Positions 1 to 7,592 of a DNA stretch of 33,463 nucleotides are shown one piece after another. The first letter of the stretch is position 1, and every line of letters starts with the position of its first letter. The notes beneath the pieces were generated by a model, which worked only from the letters and a program-made list of their open reading frames with translations, was not told the origin of the DNA and did not search any database. Position numbers and translations under genes: made by a program. This DNA is from Hyphomicrobiaceae bacterium (lineage in GTDB: Bacteria > Pseudomonadota > Alphaproteobacteria > Rhizobiales > Methyloligellaceae), in NCBI GenBank assembly GCA_028066055.1, contig JALCBY010000022.1, positions 1 through 33,463 on the forward strand, written 5' to 3'.

Positions 1-3000
1 CTACACCCGCTCGTGGCGCCGCAGGTGTCGCATTTCAGGCAGGTGCCGTTGCGCACCAGCGTGAAGTTGCCGCAGTCGCCGCAGGCTTCGCCTTCATAGC
101 CTTTCACGCGGGCCTCCATGATGAGGTCGGTTTCGCTGCGGTCGGCAAAACCGCCATCGGAGGTGGCGGCGGCCGGAGGGGAGAGAACCTCTTCGACCGC
201 CGCCGCAGCACCAAGGCTGCGCGGCTGTGGTGACACAGTGTCGGACGCTAGGGAGGAACTCGTGTTTTGGGATACGTCCGACGATGCACCCCCCGCTGCC
301 ACCGCAGTTGCCCCGGCAGTCTGCCCCGCAACCACGACCAGCTTGTCTTTGAGCTGGCCGCGGGTGAACCCGTGAGAGACGAATTGCGCTGCCGTGTCGC
401 TTTCGTCCCTGCCTTCGCTCACACCCGAGCCGAGCGCCGTCCCGCCGATTTCGGCTGGGTCGACATGGGCAAGTTCGTGCCGGCCGAGATAGGACACGGC
501 CAGTTCACGGAAGATATAATCGAGGATGGATGTGGCATTCTTGATCGAGTCGTTGCCCTGCACGATGCCGGCAGGCTCGAACCGCGTGAAGGTGAAGGCG
601 TCGACGAATTCCTCCAGCGGCACGCCATATTGCAGGCCGACCGAAACGGCGATGGCGAAGTTGTTCATCAGCGACCGGAAGGCAGCGCCTTCCTTGTGCA
701 TGTCGATGAAAATCTCACCGAGGCGTCCGTCGTCATATTCACCCGTGTGCAGGTAGACCTTGTGACCGCCGACGATGGCTTTCTGGGTATAGCTCTTGCG
801 CCGGTCCGGCAGGCGCTCGCGCTCTGCTTTCTCGCGGACGCGTTCGACAACCCGCTCGACGATCTTCTCAGCGATCGCCTCCGCCCGCTGTGCCGCCGGT
901 TGATCGCTGGCCACCGCCTCAAGCGCCTCGTCCTGTTCTTCGTCATCCTGCCCCAGCACTTGCGCGTTGAGCGGCTGGGAAAGCTTGGAACCGTCGCGAT
1001 AGAGCGCGTTGGCCTTCAGCGCGAGACGCCAGGAGAGACTATAGGCCGCCTTGCATTCCTCGACCGTCGCGTCGTTCGGCATGTTGATGGTCTTGGAGAT
1101 GGCGCCGGAGATGAAGGGCTGCGCCGCCGCCATCATGCGAATGTGGCTTTCCCAGGAGAGATAGCGTTTGCCGGTCTTGCCGCATGGATTGGCGCAGTCG
1201 AACACCGGCAGATGTTCCTCCTTGAGACCCGGTGCGCCCTCAAGCGTCATCGCGCCGCAACAATACAGATTGGCCTCTTCGATCTCCGACTTCGAGAACC
1301 CAATCTCCGAGAGGAGATCGAACTCCGCGGCATCAAGCTGCTCGGTGTCGAGACCAAGTGTGCCGGTGCAGAACTCCTCGCCCAGCGTCCACTTGTTGAA
1401 GGCGAACTTGATATCGAAGGCGCTCTTCAGCGCACCTTCGAGGGCCTGAAGCGTTTCATCGTTGAAGCCCTTGGCCTTCAGCGCTTCGTGGTTGACGCCG
1501 GGTGCGTCCTTGAGCGTGCCGTGACCGACCGCATAATCGATGATCTCGCCAATCGTGTCTTCATCGTAGCCGAGCGTCTGCAACGCTTCGGGAACCGTGC
1601 GGTTGATGATCTTGAAGTATCCGCCGCCGGCAAGCTTCTTGAACTTCACGAGCGCGAAGTCGGGCTCGATGCCGGTGGTGTCGCAATCCATGACCAGGCC
1701 AATGGTGCCGGTCGGTGCGATCACGCTCGATTGCGCGTTGCGGAAACCGTGTTCACGGCCGAGCTCCAGGGCGCAATCCCAGGCGGCGGCGGCGTGCGCG
1801 ACGAGGCGCTTGTCGGGGCAGGCGCCGTGGTCGAGGGGTACGGGTGCGGTGGCGAGTTTCTCGTAGCCGTCCGCCTTGCCGTGGGCGGCGCGGCGGTGGT
1901 TGCGGATCACGCGCAGCATATGCTTGGCGTTCTTCTTATAGCCCTGGAAGGGACCGAGTTCGCCCGCCATCTGTGCTGAGGTCGCGTAGGAAATGCCGGT
2001 CATCAGCGCCGTGATGGCACCGCAGATGGCGCGCCCTTCCTCGGAGTCGTAGGGGATGCCGGCGGCCATCAGCAGGCCGCCGATATTGGCGTAGCCGAGG
2101 CCGAGCGTGCGGTACACGTAGGAGAGTTCGGCGATCTGGCGCGACGGGAACTGCGCCATCAGAACCGAGATCTCGAGGACGATGGTCCACAGCCGGACCG
2201 CGTGCTCGAACTTCTCGACATCGAATGTGCCGTCGTCCTGCCGGAACTGCATCAGATTGAGGGAGGCGAGATTGCAGGCCGTGTCATCCAGGAACATATA
2301 TTCCGAACACGGGTTGGAGGCGCGGATCTCGCCGCTTGCCGGGCAGGTGTGCCAGTCGTTGACCGTGGTGTGGAACTGGATGCCCGGATCGGCGCACGCC
2401 CAGGCGGCATGGCCGATCGATTCCCACAATTCACGCGCGTTGATGGTATCCGCGACCTCGCCATCGGTGCGGCGGATGAGGTGCCAGTCTCCACCAGCCT
2501 CGACGGCTTGCAGAAACTCGTCCGTGACGCGCACGGAGTTGTTGGAGTTCTGGCCTGAAACCGTCAGATAGGCTTCCGAATCCCAGTCGGTATCGTAGGT
2601 GCGGAAATCAATCGCTTCATATCCCTGGCGTGCGAACTGGATCACGCGCTGGATATAGTTGTCCGGGACGTTCGCTTTCCGCGCCGTGCGGATTTCGCGT
2701 TTCAGCGCCGGATTCTTCTTCGGGTCAAAGCAGTCGTCACCGTCCGCATCGCAATTGATGCAGGCCTTCATGACCGCGGTCAGCCGTTCGGCGCAGATCT
2801 TGGAGCCAGTGACCAGCGCGGCGACCTTCTGTTCTTCGCGCACCTTCCAGTTGATGTAGTTCTCGATGTCCGGGTGATCGACATCCACGACGACCATCTT
2901 CGCCGCGCGTCGGGTGGTACCGCCCGACTTGATCGCGCCGGCCGCCCGGTCGCCGATGCGCAGGAAGCTCATCAGTCCGGAGGATTTCCCTCCGCCCGAA

Positions 3001-3734
3001 AGAGGCTCGTTTTCGCCGCGCAAGTGCGAAAAGTTGGAGCCGGTTCCCGAGCCGTATTTGAACAGGCGCGCCTCGCGGACCCACAGATCCATGATCCCGT
3101 TCTCGTTGACGAGGTCATCTTCTATCGACTGGATGAAGCAGGCATGCGGCTGGGGATGCTCATACGCGGTCTCGGAAAGGCGCAGTTCGCCCGTCTCGTA
3201 GTCGACGTAAAAGTGGCCCTGGCTGGGACCGTCGATGCCATAGGCCCAGTGCAGGCCGGTGTTGAACCATTGAGGGGAGTTGGGCGCCGCCATCTGCATG
3301 GCGAGCATGTAACGGTGTTCATCGAAAAAGGCCTGAGCGTCTTCTTCGCTCGAGAAGTAACCGCCTTTCCAGCCCCAGTAGGTCCAGGTGCCCGCGAGGC
3401 GGTCAAACACCTGGCGTGCGTCCGTCTCGCTTGTGAAACGCTCTTCTTCGGGAAGTTCGGCCAGGGCCTTCTCATCGGCCTCGTAACGCCACAACCAGGA
3501 TGGAACCGTGTTTTCTTCGACACGCTTCAGCTTGGCCGGAACACCTGCCTTGCGGAAATATTTCTGCGCCAGAATGTCCGACGCGACCTGGCTCCAGTGT
3601 TTTGGAACCGCGAAACTTTCGAGCTGGAACACGACCGAACCGTCCGGATTGCGGATTTCGCTCGCCGCGTCCCGGAACTCAATTGCGTCATAAGGTGATT
3701 TTCCGTCTTCAGTAAACCGCCTCTCAATGCGCAT
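1..3734 (-). CDS. nrdJ: Vitamin B12-dependent (class II) ribonucleoside-diphosphate reductase, 3' end cut by window
   Basis: Reduces ribonucleotides to deoxyribonucleotides in the cytoplasm using adenosylcobalamin as radical source. The reading frame is open from ATG at 3734 ([15 protein letters not shown]) to the window edge: 1,244 complete codons plus two bases, close to full length for rhizobial NrdJ. I translated the first ~345 residues and sampled later blocks; all are in frame. The motif N474-P-C476-S-E478 matches the RNR active-site Asn/Cys/Glu triad, with C476 as the expected thiyl radical cysteine. The C-terminus is a zinc-ribbon-like module with C1218, C1221, C1235 and C1238 ([13 protein letters not shown]), then C1244; the stop lies just outside the window. 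The 5' flank carries two NrdR boxes. The Shine-Dalgarno is weak (AAAGAG touching the ATG), so the start rests on family similarity. No intein is visible. Confidence 0.97.
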   Translation of the reverse strand, partial: MRIERRFTEDGKSPYDAIEFRDAASEIRNPDGSVVFQLESFAVPKHWSQVASDILAQKYFRKAGVPAKLKRVEENTVPSWLWRYEADEKALAELPEEERFTSETDARQVFDRLAGTWTYWGWKGGYFSSEEDAQAFFDEHRYMLAMQMAAPNSPQWFNTGLHWAYGIDGPSQGHFYVDYETGELRLSETAYEHPQPHACFIQSIEDDLVNENGIMDLWVREARLFKYGSGTGSNFSHLRGENEPLSGGGKSSGLMSFLRIGDRAAGAIKSGGTTRRAAKMVVVDVDHPDIENYINWKVREEQKVAALVTGSKICAERLTAVMKACINCDADGDDCFDPKKNPALKREIRTARKANVPDNYIQRVIQFARQGYEAIDFRTYDTDWDSEAYLTVSGQNSNNSVRVTDEFLQAVEAGGDWHLIRRTDGEVADTINARELWESIGHAAWACADPGIQFHTTVNDWHTCPASGEIRASNPCSEYMFLDDTACNLASLNLMQFRQDDGTFDVEKFEHAVRLWTIVLEISVLMAQFPSRQIAELSYVYRTLGLGYANIGGLLMAAGIPYDSEEGRAICGAITALMTGISYATSAQMAGELGPFQGYKKNAKHMLRVIRNHRRAAHGKADGYEKLATAPVPLDHGACPDKRLVAHAAAAWDCALELGREHGFRNAQSSVIAPTGTIGLVMDCDTTGIEPDFALVKFKKLAGGGYFKIINRTVPEALQTLGYDEDTIGEIIDYAVGHGTLKDAPGVNHEALKAKGFNDETLQALEGALKSAFDIKFAFNKWTLGEEFCTGTLGLDTEQLDAAEFDLLSEIGFSKSEIEEANLYCCGAMTLEGAPGLKEEHLPVFDCANPCGKTGKRYLSWESHIRMMAAAQPFISGAISKTINMPNDATVEECKAAYSLSWRLALKANALYRDGSKLSQPLNAQVLGQDDEEQDEALEAVASDQPAAQRAEAIAEKIVERVVERVREKAERERLPDRRKSYTQKAIVGGHKVYLHTGEYDDGRLGEIFIDMHKEGAAFRSLMNNFAIAVSVGLQYGVPLEEFVDAFTFTRFEPAGIVQGNDSIKNATSILDYIFRELAVSYLGRHELAHVDPAEIGGTALGSGVSEGRDESDTAAQFVSHGFTRGQLKDKLVVVAGQTAGATAVAAGGASSDVSQNTSSSLASDTVSPQPRSLGAAAAVEEVLSPPAAATSDGGFADRSETDLIMEARVKGYEGEACGDCGNFTLVRNGTCLKCDTCGATSGC

Positions 3735-4110
3735 CTCTTTATTAACCCCCAAATCCTGATGGAACGCGTTACTCACGCGCAATACCAACCGTTGAAAACA
3801 ACGGCCCATGCCGTACTGTCTGACGCGATCCCCGCACGAGGCTTTTCGCCTCTTTTGATCTTCCCGAACGCCCGCTGCATCCCTGGGCCGTTCGAATTCG
3901 TCTTACTCACATGGAGACGATCGCCCGCCTCCTGTTACTTCGTGTCGCCACTCGCGCGCACGCCGTCATCCCTGCCGGTTCGAATTGAAAAAATCCTGGA
4001 GCACAACGGCTCCTGCGACCCGGAAGTGTGCAACGCGGTACAGCCCGTTCAGAGAACATCGGACAATCGCTTGCCCGAAGAACCCGCACCGTCGCGCGAT
4101 TCTGATGCGG
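3735..4110 (-). other. Long 5' leader of nrdJ (no gene seen)
   Basis: About 375 bases lie between the nrdJ start and the nearest NrdR box. I see no convincing gene on either strand. Two small hairpins are visible: a perfect 6-bp stem with a 4-base loop (CCGTTG/CAACGG) at 3789-3804, and a 5-bp stem GAGGC/GCCTC at 3838-3852. On the nrdJ strand I found no B12 box (GCCACTG) or other cobalamin riboswitch signature. That the whole stretch is transcribed as leader is an inference from the position of the NrdR boxes. Confidence 0.4.
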
Positions 4111-4126
4111 CGTCAAGATATAGTAT
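4111..4126 (-). promoter_or_regulatory. NrdR box, proximal copy
   Basis: On the minus strand this reads ATACTATATCTTGACG. Against the published NrdR box acaCwAtATaTwGtgt it matches 11 of 16 positions, including all six strongly conserved ones (C4, A6, A8, T9, T11, G13). Its centre is 31 bp, three helical turns, from the distal box, the usual tandem spacing. NrdR is the zinc-finger/ATP-cone repressor of RNR genes. A -10-like TACTAT lies within this box, so binding would block transcription (inference). Confidence 0.7.
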
Positions 4127-4141
4127 GACGAAGGTTAAAAT

Positions 4142-4157
4142 ACGCTAAATGTTGTGG
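4142..4157 (-). promoter_or_regulatory. NrdR box, distal copy
   Basis: On the minus strand this reads CCACAACATTTAGCGT. It matches 12 of 16 positions of the NrdR box, including all six strongly conserved ones. It lies 31 bp centre to centre upstream of the proximal box relative to nrdJ. A weak -35-like TTAGCG overlaps it. The pair is better evidence than either box alone. Confidence 0.72.
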
Positions 4158-4390
4158 GCACGACAATAACAACCTGTGCAAGAAGCTCTGCACAAGCTGT
4201 GGAAATCATGGGGAAATTTCGGACTTAACTGTCGCTTGATGTCCCGACGGGTGCCGGGAAGCCACTTGTACTGGAAAACACGGGCGAGCTTACACCGATT
4301 CGATGTGTCGTACAGCCATTGCCACGCCGCATGGTTGCAGTGTTTTTGAATGTTTTCAGCCGAGCATTGCGGCCGGCTGCCGATCCTACG

Positions 4391-4416
4391 AAAAATGGGG
4401 AGCTCAAGAGCTCCCC
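4391..4416 (-). terminator. Intrinsic terminator on the minus strand
   Basis: A perfect 9-bp inverted repeat, GGGGAGCTC / GAGCTCCCC with a two-base spacer, spans 4397-4416. Read on the minus strand it is followed by ATTTTT, the classic stem plus U-tract. Read on the plus strand no T-run follows, so the direction is leftward. It lies about 50 bases after the candidate 47-codon ORF and about 270 bases after a minus-strand promoter-like element, so it probably ends a short leftward transcript. Confidence 0.65.
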
Positions 4417-4464
4417 AAGATGATTGTGACCGTAAGTCAGCCTCACTTCTTTTCTTGCCGGAAT

Positions 4465-4608
4465 TCAGGATCGGCCTGAAATCCAGGACGTTGCATCAAT
4501 CAGCTTTTGCCGCAGTGCGCCAAACTGGCATCGGAATGTGGCGTGTCGGGACATGTCCGGTGAGGCGGTCCCGAGCGCGGAACGGGCGATGACAAGATGG
4601 GAGAGCAT
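4465..4608 (-). CDS. Candidate small ORF, 47 codons, unknown function
   Basis: I do not recognise this product. The ORF starts MLSHLVIARSALGTASPDMS and ends at TGA at 4465-4467. An AGGA Shine-Dalgarno lies nine bases before the ATG. A promoter-like element sits 85-113 bases upstream on the same strand and an intrinsic terminator follows. A 6-bp inverted repeat (GGGCCA/TGGCCC, 4633-4652) would fold in its 5' leader. A competing 40-codon ORF in another frame starts at the preceding ATG, so the transcript could equally be a non-coding RNA. The sequence has no obvious membrane segment or signal peptide. Support is architectural only; no homology is claimed. Confidence 0.3.
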   Translation of the reverse strand: MLSHLVIARSALGTASPDMSRHATFRCQFGALRQKLIDATSWISGRS

Positions 4609-4668
4609 GGTTCGTCATCCTTTATCTCTTGCGGGCCAACGGCGCCTGGCCCGGTTAAGCGAATCAAA

Positions 4669-4808
4669 TGCACTCAGTGCACTTTTGTTGACAATATGCG
4701 CACTCAGTGCACATTTGTCAATGTTAAAAGCGCAACAAGTGCACCTCTTGAATTCTCATGTGTGCACTCAGTGCGTTTATTTCAAGAGCTGGAAGCGCAA
4801 CCAGTGCA
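4669..4808. repeat. Five phased 13-bp palindromic operator-like repeats
   Basis: Five copies of YGCAMYMAGTGCR occur at 4669-4681, 4699-4711, 4731-4743, 4763-4775 and 4796-4808. Start-to-start spacing is 30, 32, 32 and 33 bp, about three helical turns. The best copies are TGCAC-TCA-GTGCA; AGTGC in the right half and GCA in the left half are invariant. Most copies are followed by a T-rich tail such as CWTTTG. The array lies just before the Xre regulator gene at 4865. It is most likely a multi-site operator for that protein (inference). Plasmid-type iterons are the alternative, but no replication gene is present. Confidence 0.75.
4693..4721 (-). promoter_or_regulatory. Sigma70-like promoter firing leftward, with an operator copy in its spacer
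   Basis: On the minus strand a consensus -35 TTGACA (4721-4716) is followed by a 17-bp spacer and CATATT (4698-4693, four of six -10 positions). The second repeat copy (4699-4711) fills the spacer, so its ligand should block this promoter. A plus-strand TTGACA at 4688-4693 mirrors it: TTGACAA and TTGTCAA form 7-bp inverted arms. The plus copy has only a poor -10 (ACATTT), so the promoter of the regulator itself is less clear. Confidence 0.5.
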
Positions 4809-4864
4809 CATTTGTATTTGGACATTGCGTAAGGCGTATGACAATGTGCGATCGGGGGAACACA

Positions 4865-5116
4865 ATGAAGAGTTCTAAGCGCGAGACCATGAGTCCAAGA
4901 CAGTTTCGGCAGTGGAGGAAGTCGCTCGGCCTCAAGCAGAAAGAGGCAGCGGAACTGCTTGGGCTGAAGAAGCGGATGATTCAGTATTACGAGAAGGGTG
5001 AGCGGGACGGCAAACCGATTACCATTCCGAAATATGTTCGCCTTGCCTGTTACGCGGTCGGCAAAGGGGTCCACGACTATGACGGCGAGAAGGTCGACGC
5101 GGCGAAGGCTGCATAG
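4865..5116 (+). CDS. Small Xre-family helix-turn-helix transcriptional regulator
   Basis: The protein has 83 residues. Residues 10-47 form a helix-turn-helix of the Xre/Cro type: FRQWRKSLGLKQKEAAELLG, then a recognition helix around KKRMIQYYEKGER. Residues 50-72 look like a further helix, and there is no ligand-binding or protease domain. I chose ATG 4865 because GGGGGAA lies six bases upstream. A longer frame reaches back to 4538, but it runs through the operator repeats and is probably untranslated. The gene lies directly behind the five-copy repeat array, which suggests autoregulation. It converges on the CYTH gene. Its targets and signal are unknown. Confidence 0.85.
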   Translation: MKSSKRETMSPRQFRQWRKSLGLKQKEAAELLGLKKRMIQYYEKGERDGKPITIPKYVRLACYAVGKGVHDYDGEKVDAAKAA

Positions 5117-5162
5117 CGCCGGAATGGCACTTTTCACAAACGACTAGTGCAGGTTTTCAGAG

Positions 5163-5666
5163 CTAGTTTCCAACCGCTTCGTATATCTCGGTTTGCTCCG
5201 GCCAGGTTTGAAAAGGCCGGACCGCAAGGAGCGTATTCTGGTAATGCGGGATGCCGGTAATTTCCTTGCCAAGCCAGGGTGGCGTTTCGAAATTCTGTTG
5301 TTCGTTCCGCAACTCGATTTCCGCCACGACGAGGCCGCGATTGCGGCCCTGATAGTGGTCGATTTCCCAGATATGTCCGGCCCAGTCGATCTGGTGACGC
5401 GTCTTTTCGATGGTGTTGCCGTTGCACAGCTCCATGAGCGTCTGACCCTCTCGCAGGCAAATGTCCTGTTCGAATTCGAACCTGCTCAATCCGGATTTTG
5501 GCGATTTGACCGTCAGTGTTGCCGATGAATCATCGATGATCCGGACCCGGACACTGACGGCATCACCGTTCGTGAGATAGCCCTGGCGAATGAATCGCGA
5601 TTGATTGACGGATTGCCGCCAGGAAGGATCAATCACAATAAACTTGCGCTCAATTTCGATTGCCAC
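5163..5666 (-). CDS. CYTH-domain (triphosphate tunnel metalloenzyme) protein
   Basis: The 167-residue protein carries the CYTH signature E4-I-E6-R-K8 at its N-terminus. Paired basic and acidic strands follow, as in the eight-strand tunnel fold: R40 and R42, K54, E64 and E66, then EIDHYQG and AEIEL near the C-terminus. Family members hydrolyse triphosphate compounds such as tripolyphosphate or thiamine triphosphate with divalent metal. Small single-domain bacterial versions are usually inorganic tripolyphosphatases, so that is the likeliest role, though the substrate cannot be read from sequence. The start is GTG at 5666, forced by the ExExK motif directly after it; GGGG lies about ten bases upstream. 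It converges on the Xre gene with a 46-bp gap. Confidence 0.88.
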   Translation of the reverse strand: MAIEIERKFIVIDPSWRQSVNQSRFIRQGYLTNGDAVSVRVRIIDDSSATLTVKSPKSGLSRFEFEQDICLREGQTLMELCNGNTIEKTRHQIDWAGHIWEIDHYQGRNRGLVVAEIELRNEQQNFETPPWLGKEITGIPHYQNTLLAVRPFQTWPEQTEIYEAVGN

Positions 5667-5847
5667 TCAATGATGCCCCGCTCGTTGCCGGCTGTTCGCG
5701 TTCCGAGGCGGGCCTGCGGTGATCAGAGCATGCCGCAGGACGCCGGCAAATATAAGCTCCCCTGATATGCCTCATCATTATCGTAGCGAAAATGTTTGCA
5801 GGGACAAGGCTGCCATTGACGGCAATTCGTCACAATCGTTCTTTCGA

Positions 5848-5905
5848 TGTCCACAGCGCCGGTGTGGCGATCAACCCGTGTGCGGACCTACCACACGTCT
5901 GGACA
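5848..5905 (+). other. Inverted repeats with alternative pairings upstream of the NDUFA12 gene
   Basis: TGTCCA (5848-5853) and TGGACA (5900-5905) can close an outer stem. Inside it, the segment at 5891-5897 can pair either with GTGTGG at 5862-5867 (through CCACAC) or with CGTGTG at 5877-5882 (through CACACG), but not with both. This would be a switchable leader if transcription of the gene at 5965 starts upstream. No transcription start can be placed with confidence. The rest of 5667-5964 shows nothing I can name. Confidence 0.3.
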
Positions 5906-5964
5906 GCGTGATGCGAAACAGTCATAGTCCGGCCCGCATCAGAGGCCTGAGGCGGCAAGCAGCA

Positions 5965-6345
5965 ATGGGATTGTTCAAAGAGATATTTGCGTGGTGGACG
6001 GGCAATACTTACGGCACGCGTCTGTTCACGCTCCGCAAGGGCGTGTTCGTCGGCGAGGACGAGTTCGGCAACCGTTACTACCGTGAGCGCAAGGGAACGC
6101 GGCGCTGGGTCATCTACCGTGACCTCGCGGAGGCTTCCAAGGTGCCTCCGGACTGGCATGGCTGGCTCCACTACACGGTGGATGAACCGCCGACGGAGGA
6201 GGATTACAGGCCGAAAGCCTGGCAAAAGGCGCATCGCCCGAATATGACCGGATCACCGGGCGCGTATCGTCCGCAAGGAAGCACGCTTGTCTCCGGGGAC
6301 AGGCCGCCCGCCACCGGCGACTATCAGCCTTGGACACCGGAGTAA
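5965..6345 (+). CDS. NDUFA12-family NADH:ubiquinone oxidoreductase accessory subunit
   Basis: The 126-residue protein begins MGLFKEIFAWWTGNTYGTRL and contains the family core GEDEFGNRYYRERKGTRRWVIY, followed by PPDWHGWLHY and the PPTEEDYRPKAWQKAHRPNMTGSP block. NDUFA12 (B17.2) is one of the supernumerary complex I subunits that alphaproteobacteria share with mitochondria; it sits on the matrix/cytoplasmic arm of the enzyme. The frame extends upstream to 5719, but the family starts at this methionine. The main nuo operon is not in the window, so the gene is unlinked from its complex, as is usual in Hyphomicrobiales. The DUF2155 gene follows on the same strand 177 bp downstream. Confidence 0.92.
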   Translation: MGLFKEIFAWWTGNTYGTRLFTLRKGVFVGEDEFGNRYYRERKGTRRWVIYRDLAEASKVPPDWHGWLHYTVDEPPTEEDYRPKAWQKAHRPNMTGSPGAYRPQGSTLVSGDRPPATGDYQPWTPE

Positions 6346-6522
6346 TTCGCCCTTGTCCGATCGATTTCTCCTTACCGTCTTTTAAGATGCAAGGATGCCT
6401 TTGTCTTGCCATCCTCCCGTCTGACACACGCAAACCGGGAGCCAGACCCAAAAGGATCAATCTCGGCTTTGAGTCATCGGCAAAGCTGTAATAAGACCAT
6501 GGAAGAACATGCAGGCGAGGCC

Positions 6523-6984
6523 ATGACGGACAAATGGATTTGCATGAGACTCTGCGCAGCGCTGCAGGCGCTGCTGATTGTCTGTGTCTTCGGCTCTGCG
6601 CCGTCGCACGCGCAGAAGATCGAAAACCCGATTGCGGTCTTCGCCGCGCTCGACAAGGTCACCGCGCGCATTTCGCCTCTTGAGATTCCAATCGGCGAAA
6701 CCGTCAAGTTCGGCGCGCTGACCGTGACTCCAAGGGTTTGTTTCACCCGCCCGCCGACCGAAGCGCCGCTGACGTCCGCCTTCGTCGAGGTGGAGGAGAT
6801 CAAGCTCTCCGGCGAAAAGCACCGCATTTTCACAGGCTGGATGTTTGCGCAGAGCCCGGGGCTTCACGCAGTCGAGCATCCGGTGTTCGATGTTTGGCTG
6901 ACGAGCTGCAAGACGAACGCGCCACCGCAATCGGAAGGCAACTTGGAAAACTCGCCGCCGCCGAGCAATGCGCCGTCCAACTGA
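6523..6984 (+). CDS. DUF2155-family exported protein
   Basis: The 153-residue protein has a signal peptide: residues 10-25 are hydrophobic and cleavage is likely after SHA30. The mature part holds the DUF2155 core: conserved [24 protein letters not shown], then [27 protein letters not shown]. Two cysteines (in PRVC and LTSC) could form a disulfide in the periplasm. The function of the family is not known to me. I chose ATG 6523 because GGCGAGG lies five bases upstream; an ATG at 6499 lacks a ribosome site. The last 40 codons overlap the last 40 codons of aat on the other strand, and the tail after LTSCK is low-complexity ([18 protein letters not shown]). Confidence 0.85.
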   Translation: MTDKWICMRLCAALQALLIVCVFGSAPSHAQKIENPIAVFAALDKVTARISPLEIPIGETVKFGALTVTPRVCFTRPPTEAPLTSAFVEVEEIKLSGEKHRIFTGWMFAQSPGLHAVEHPVFDVWLTSCKTNAPPQSEGNLENSPPPSNAPSN

Positions 6985-7556
6985 CGCTGGAACGTTTCGC
7001 GGGAGACTTCTATCGCGCCGAAGCGCACCAGATGTTCGGTGAGAAACTGCGTGTCGAGCAGGCTGAATCCACCGTGCTTGAGCCGGGCCGCGAGATACAC
7101 CAGTGCGATCTTGCTGGCGTCGCGCTCACGCGAAAACATGCTTTCTCCGAAGAACGCGCCGCCGAGGCGGACGCCGTACAGTCCTCCAAGCAGTTTGCCC
7201 TGGTTCCAGACCTCAATCGTATGGCAGTGGCCGAGGTCGAACAGTTCGCCGTAGAGGGAGCGAATGCGATTGTTGATCCAGGTTGTCTGACGCCCGGGCT
7301 GGGGTTCCGCGCAACCGTCAATCACCGCCTCGAAGTCATGATCAATGCGAACCTCGAATTGCTCCCGGCGAATCGTGCGGGCAAGGCGGCGCGGGACGTG
7401 GATGGAATCAAGCGGCAGGATGCCCCGGCGTTCGGGTTCGATCCAGTACAAGGCGCTGTCTTCGGCGCTCTCCGCCATGGGGAATATGCCGCATGCGTAG
7501 GCCTTGAGCAGCACCTGCGGCGTGATATCGACCATGATGTCGTTGATGGATGCCAT
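6864..7556 (-). CDS. aat: Leucyl/phenylalanyl-tRNA--protein transferase
   Basis: Transfers Leu or Phe from aminoacyl-tRNA to N-terminal Arg/Lys of proteins, creating primary N-degrons for ClpS/ClpAP in the cytoplasm. The 230-residue protein shows the family blocks [47 protein letters not shown] and [14 protein letters not shown]. The length is normal for the family. It is the last gene of the six-gene minus-strand cluster, 36 bp after accC. Its 3' end runs 121 bp into the DUF2155 gene on the opposite strand; the overlapped part ([18 protein letters not shown]) still looks like the family C-terminus. Confidence 0.95.
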   Translation of the reverse strand: MASINDIMVDITPQVLLKAYACGIFPMAESAEDSALYWIEPERRGILPLDSIHVPRRLARTIRREQFEVRIDHDFEAVIDGCAEPQPGRQTTWINNRIRSLYGELFDLGHCHTIEVWNQGKLLGGLYGVRLGGAFFGESMFSRERDASKIALVYLAARLKHGGFSLLDTQFLTEHLVRFGAIEVSRETFQRQLDGALLGGGEFSKLPSDCGGAFVLQLVSQTSNTGCSTA

Positions 7557-7592
7557 GGCTCAGGTCGGGTCGTGAACGGTTCCGAATCTAAA

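Noticed and set aside
267-1979. 570-codon plus-strand ORF opposite nrdJ
   Set aside because: It is the antisense shadow of the conserved NrdJ frame in GC-rich DNA and has no recognisable domain.
3838-3856. Plus-strand terminator (GAGGC/GCCTC followed by TTTT)
   Set aside because: The stem is only five bases and no plus-strand gene lies upstream to need it.
3759-4148. 129-codon plus-strand ORF upstream of nrdJ
   Set aside because: No domain and no ribosome site; it runs through the NrdR boxes and nrdJ leader.
3735-4157. Cobalamin riboswitch upstream of nrdJ
   Set aside because: I searched the nrdJ strand for the B12 box and neighbouring conserved blocks and found none; a covariance search would settle it.
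4669-4808. Plasmid-type iterons or a replication origin
   Set aside because: The repeats are 30-33 bp apart rather than adjacent, no Rep or partition gene is present, and the surroundings are chromosomal core genes.
4669-4808. CRISPR array
   Set aside because: The repeats are 13 bp with imperfect copies and 17-20 bp gaps, and there are no cas genes.
4538-4864. N-terminal extension of the Xre regulator
   Set aside because: It would translate the operator repeats and lacks a ribosome site; GGGGGAA before ATG 4865 decides the start.
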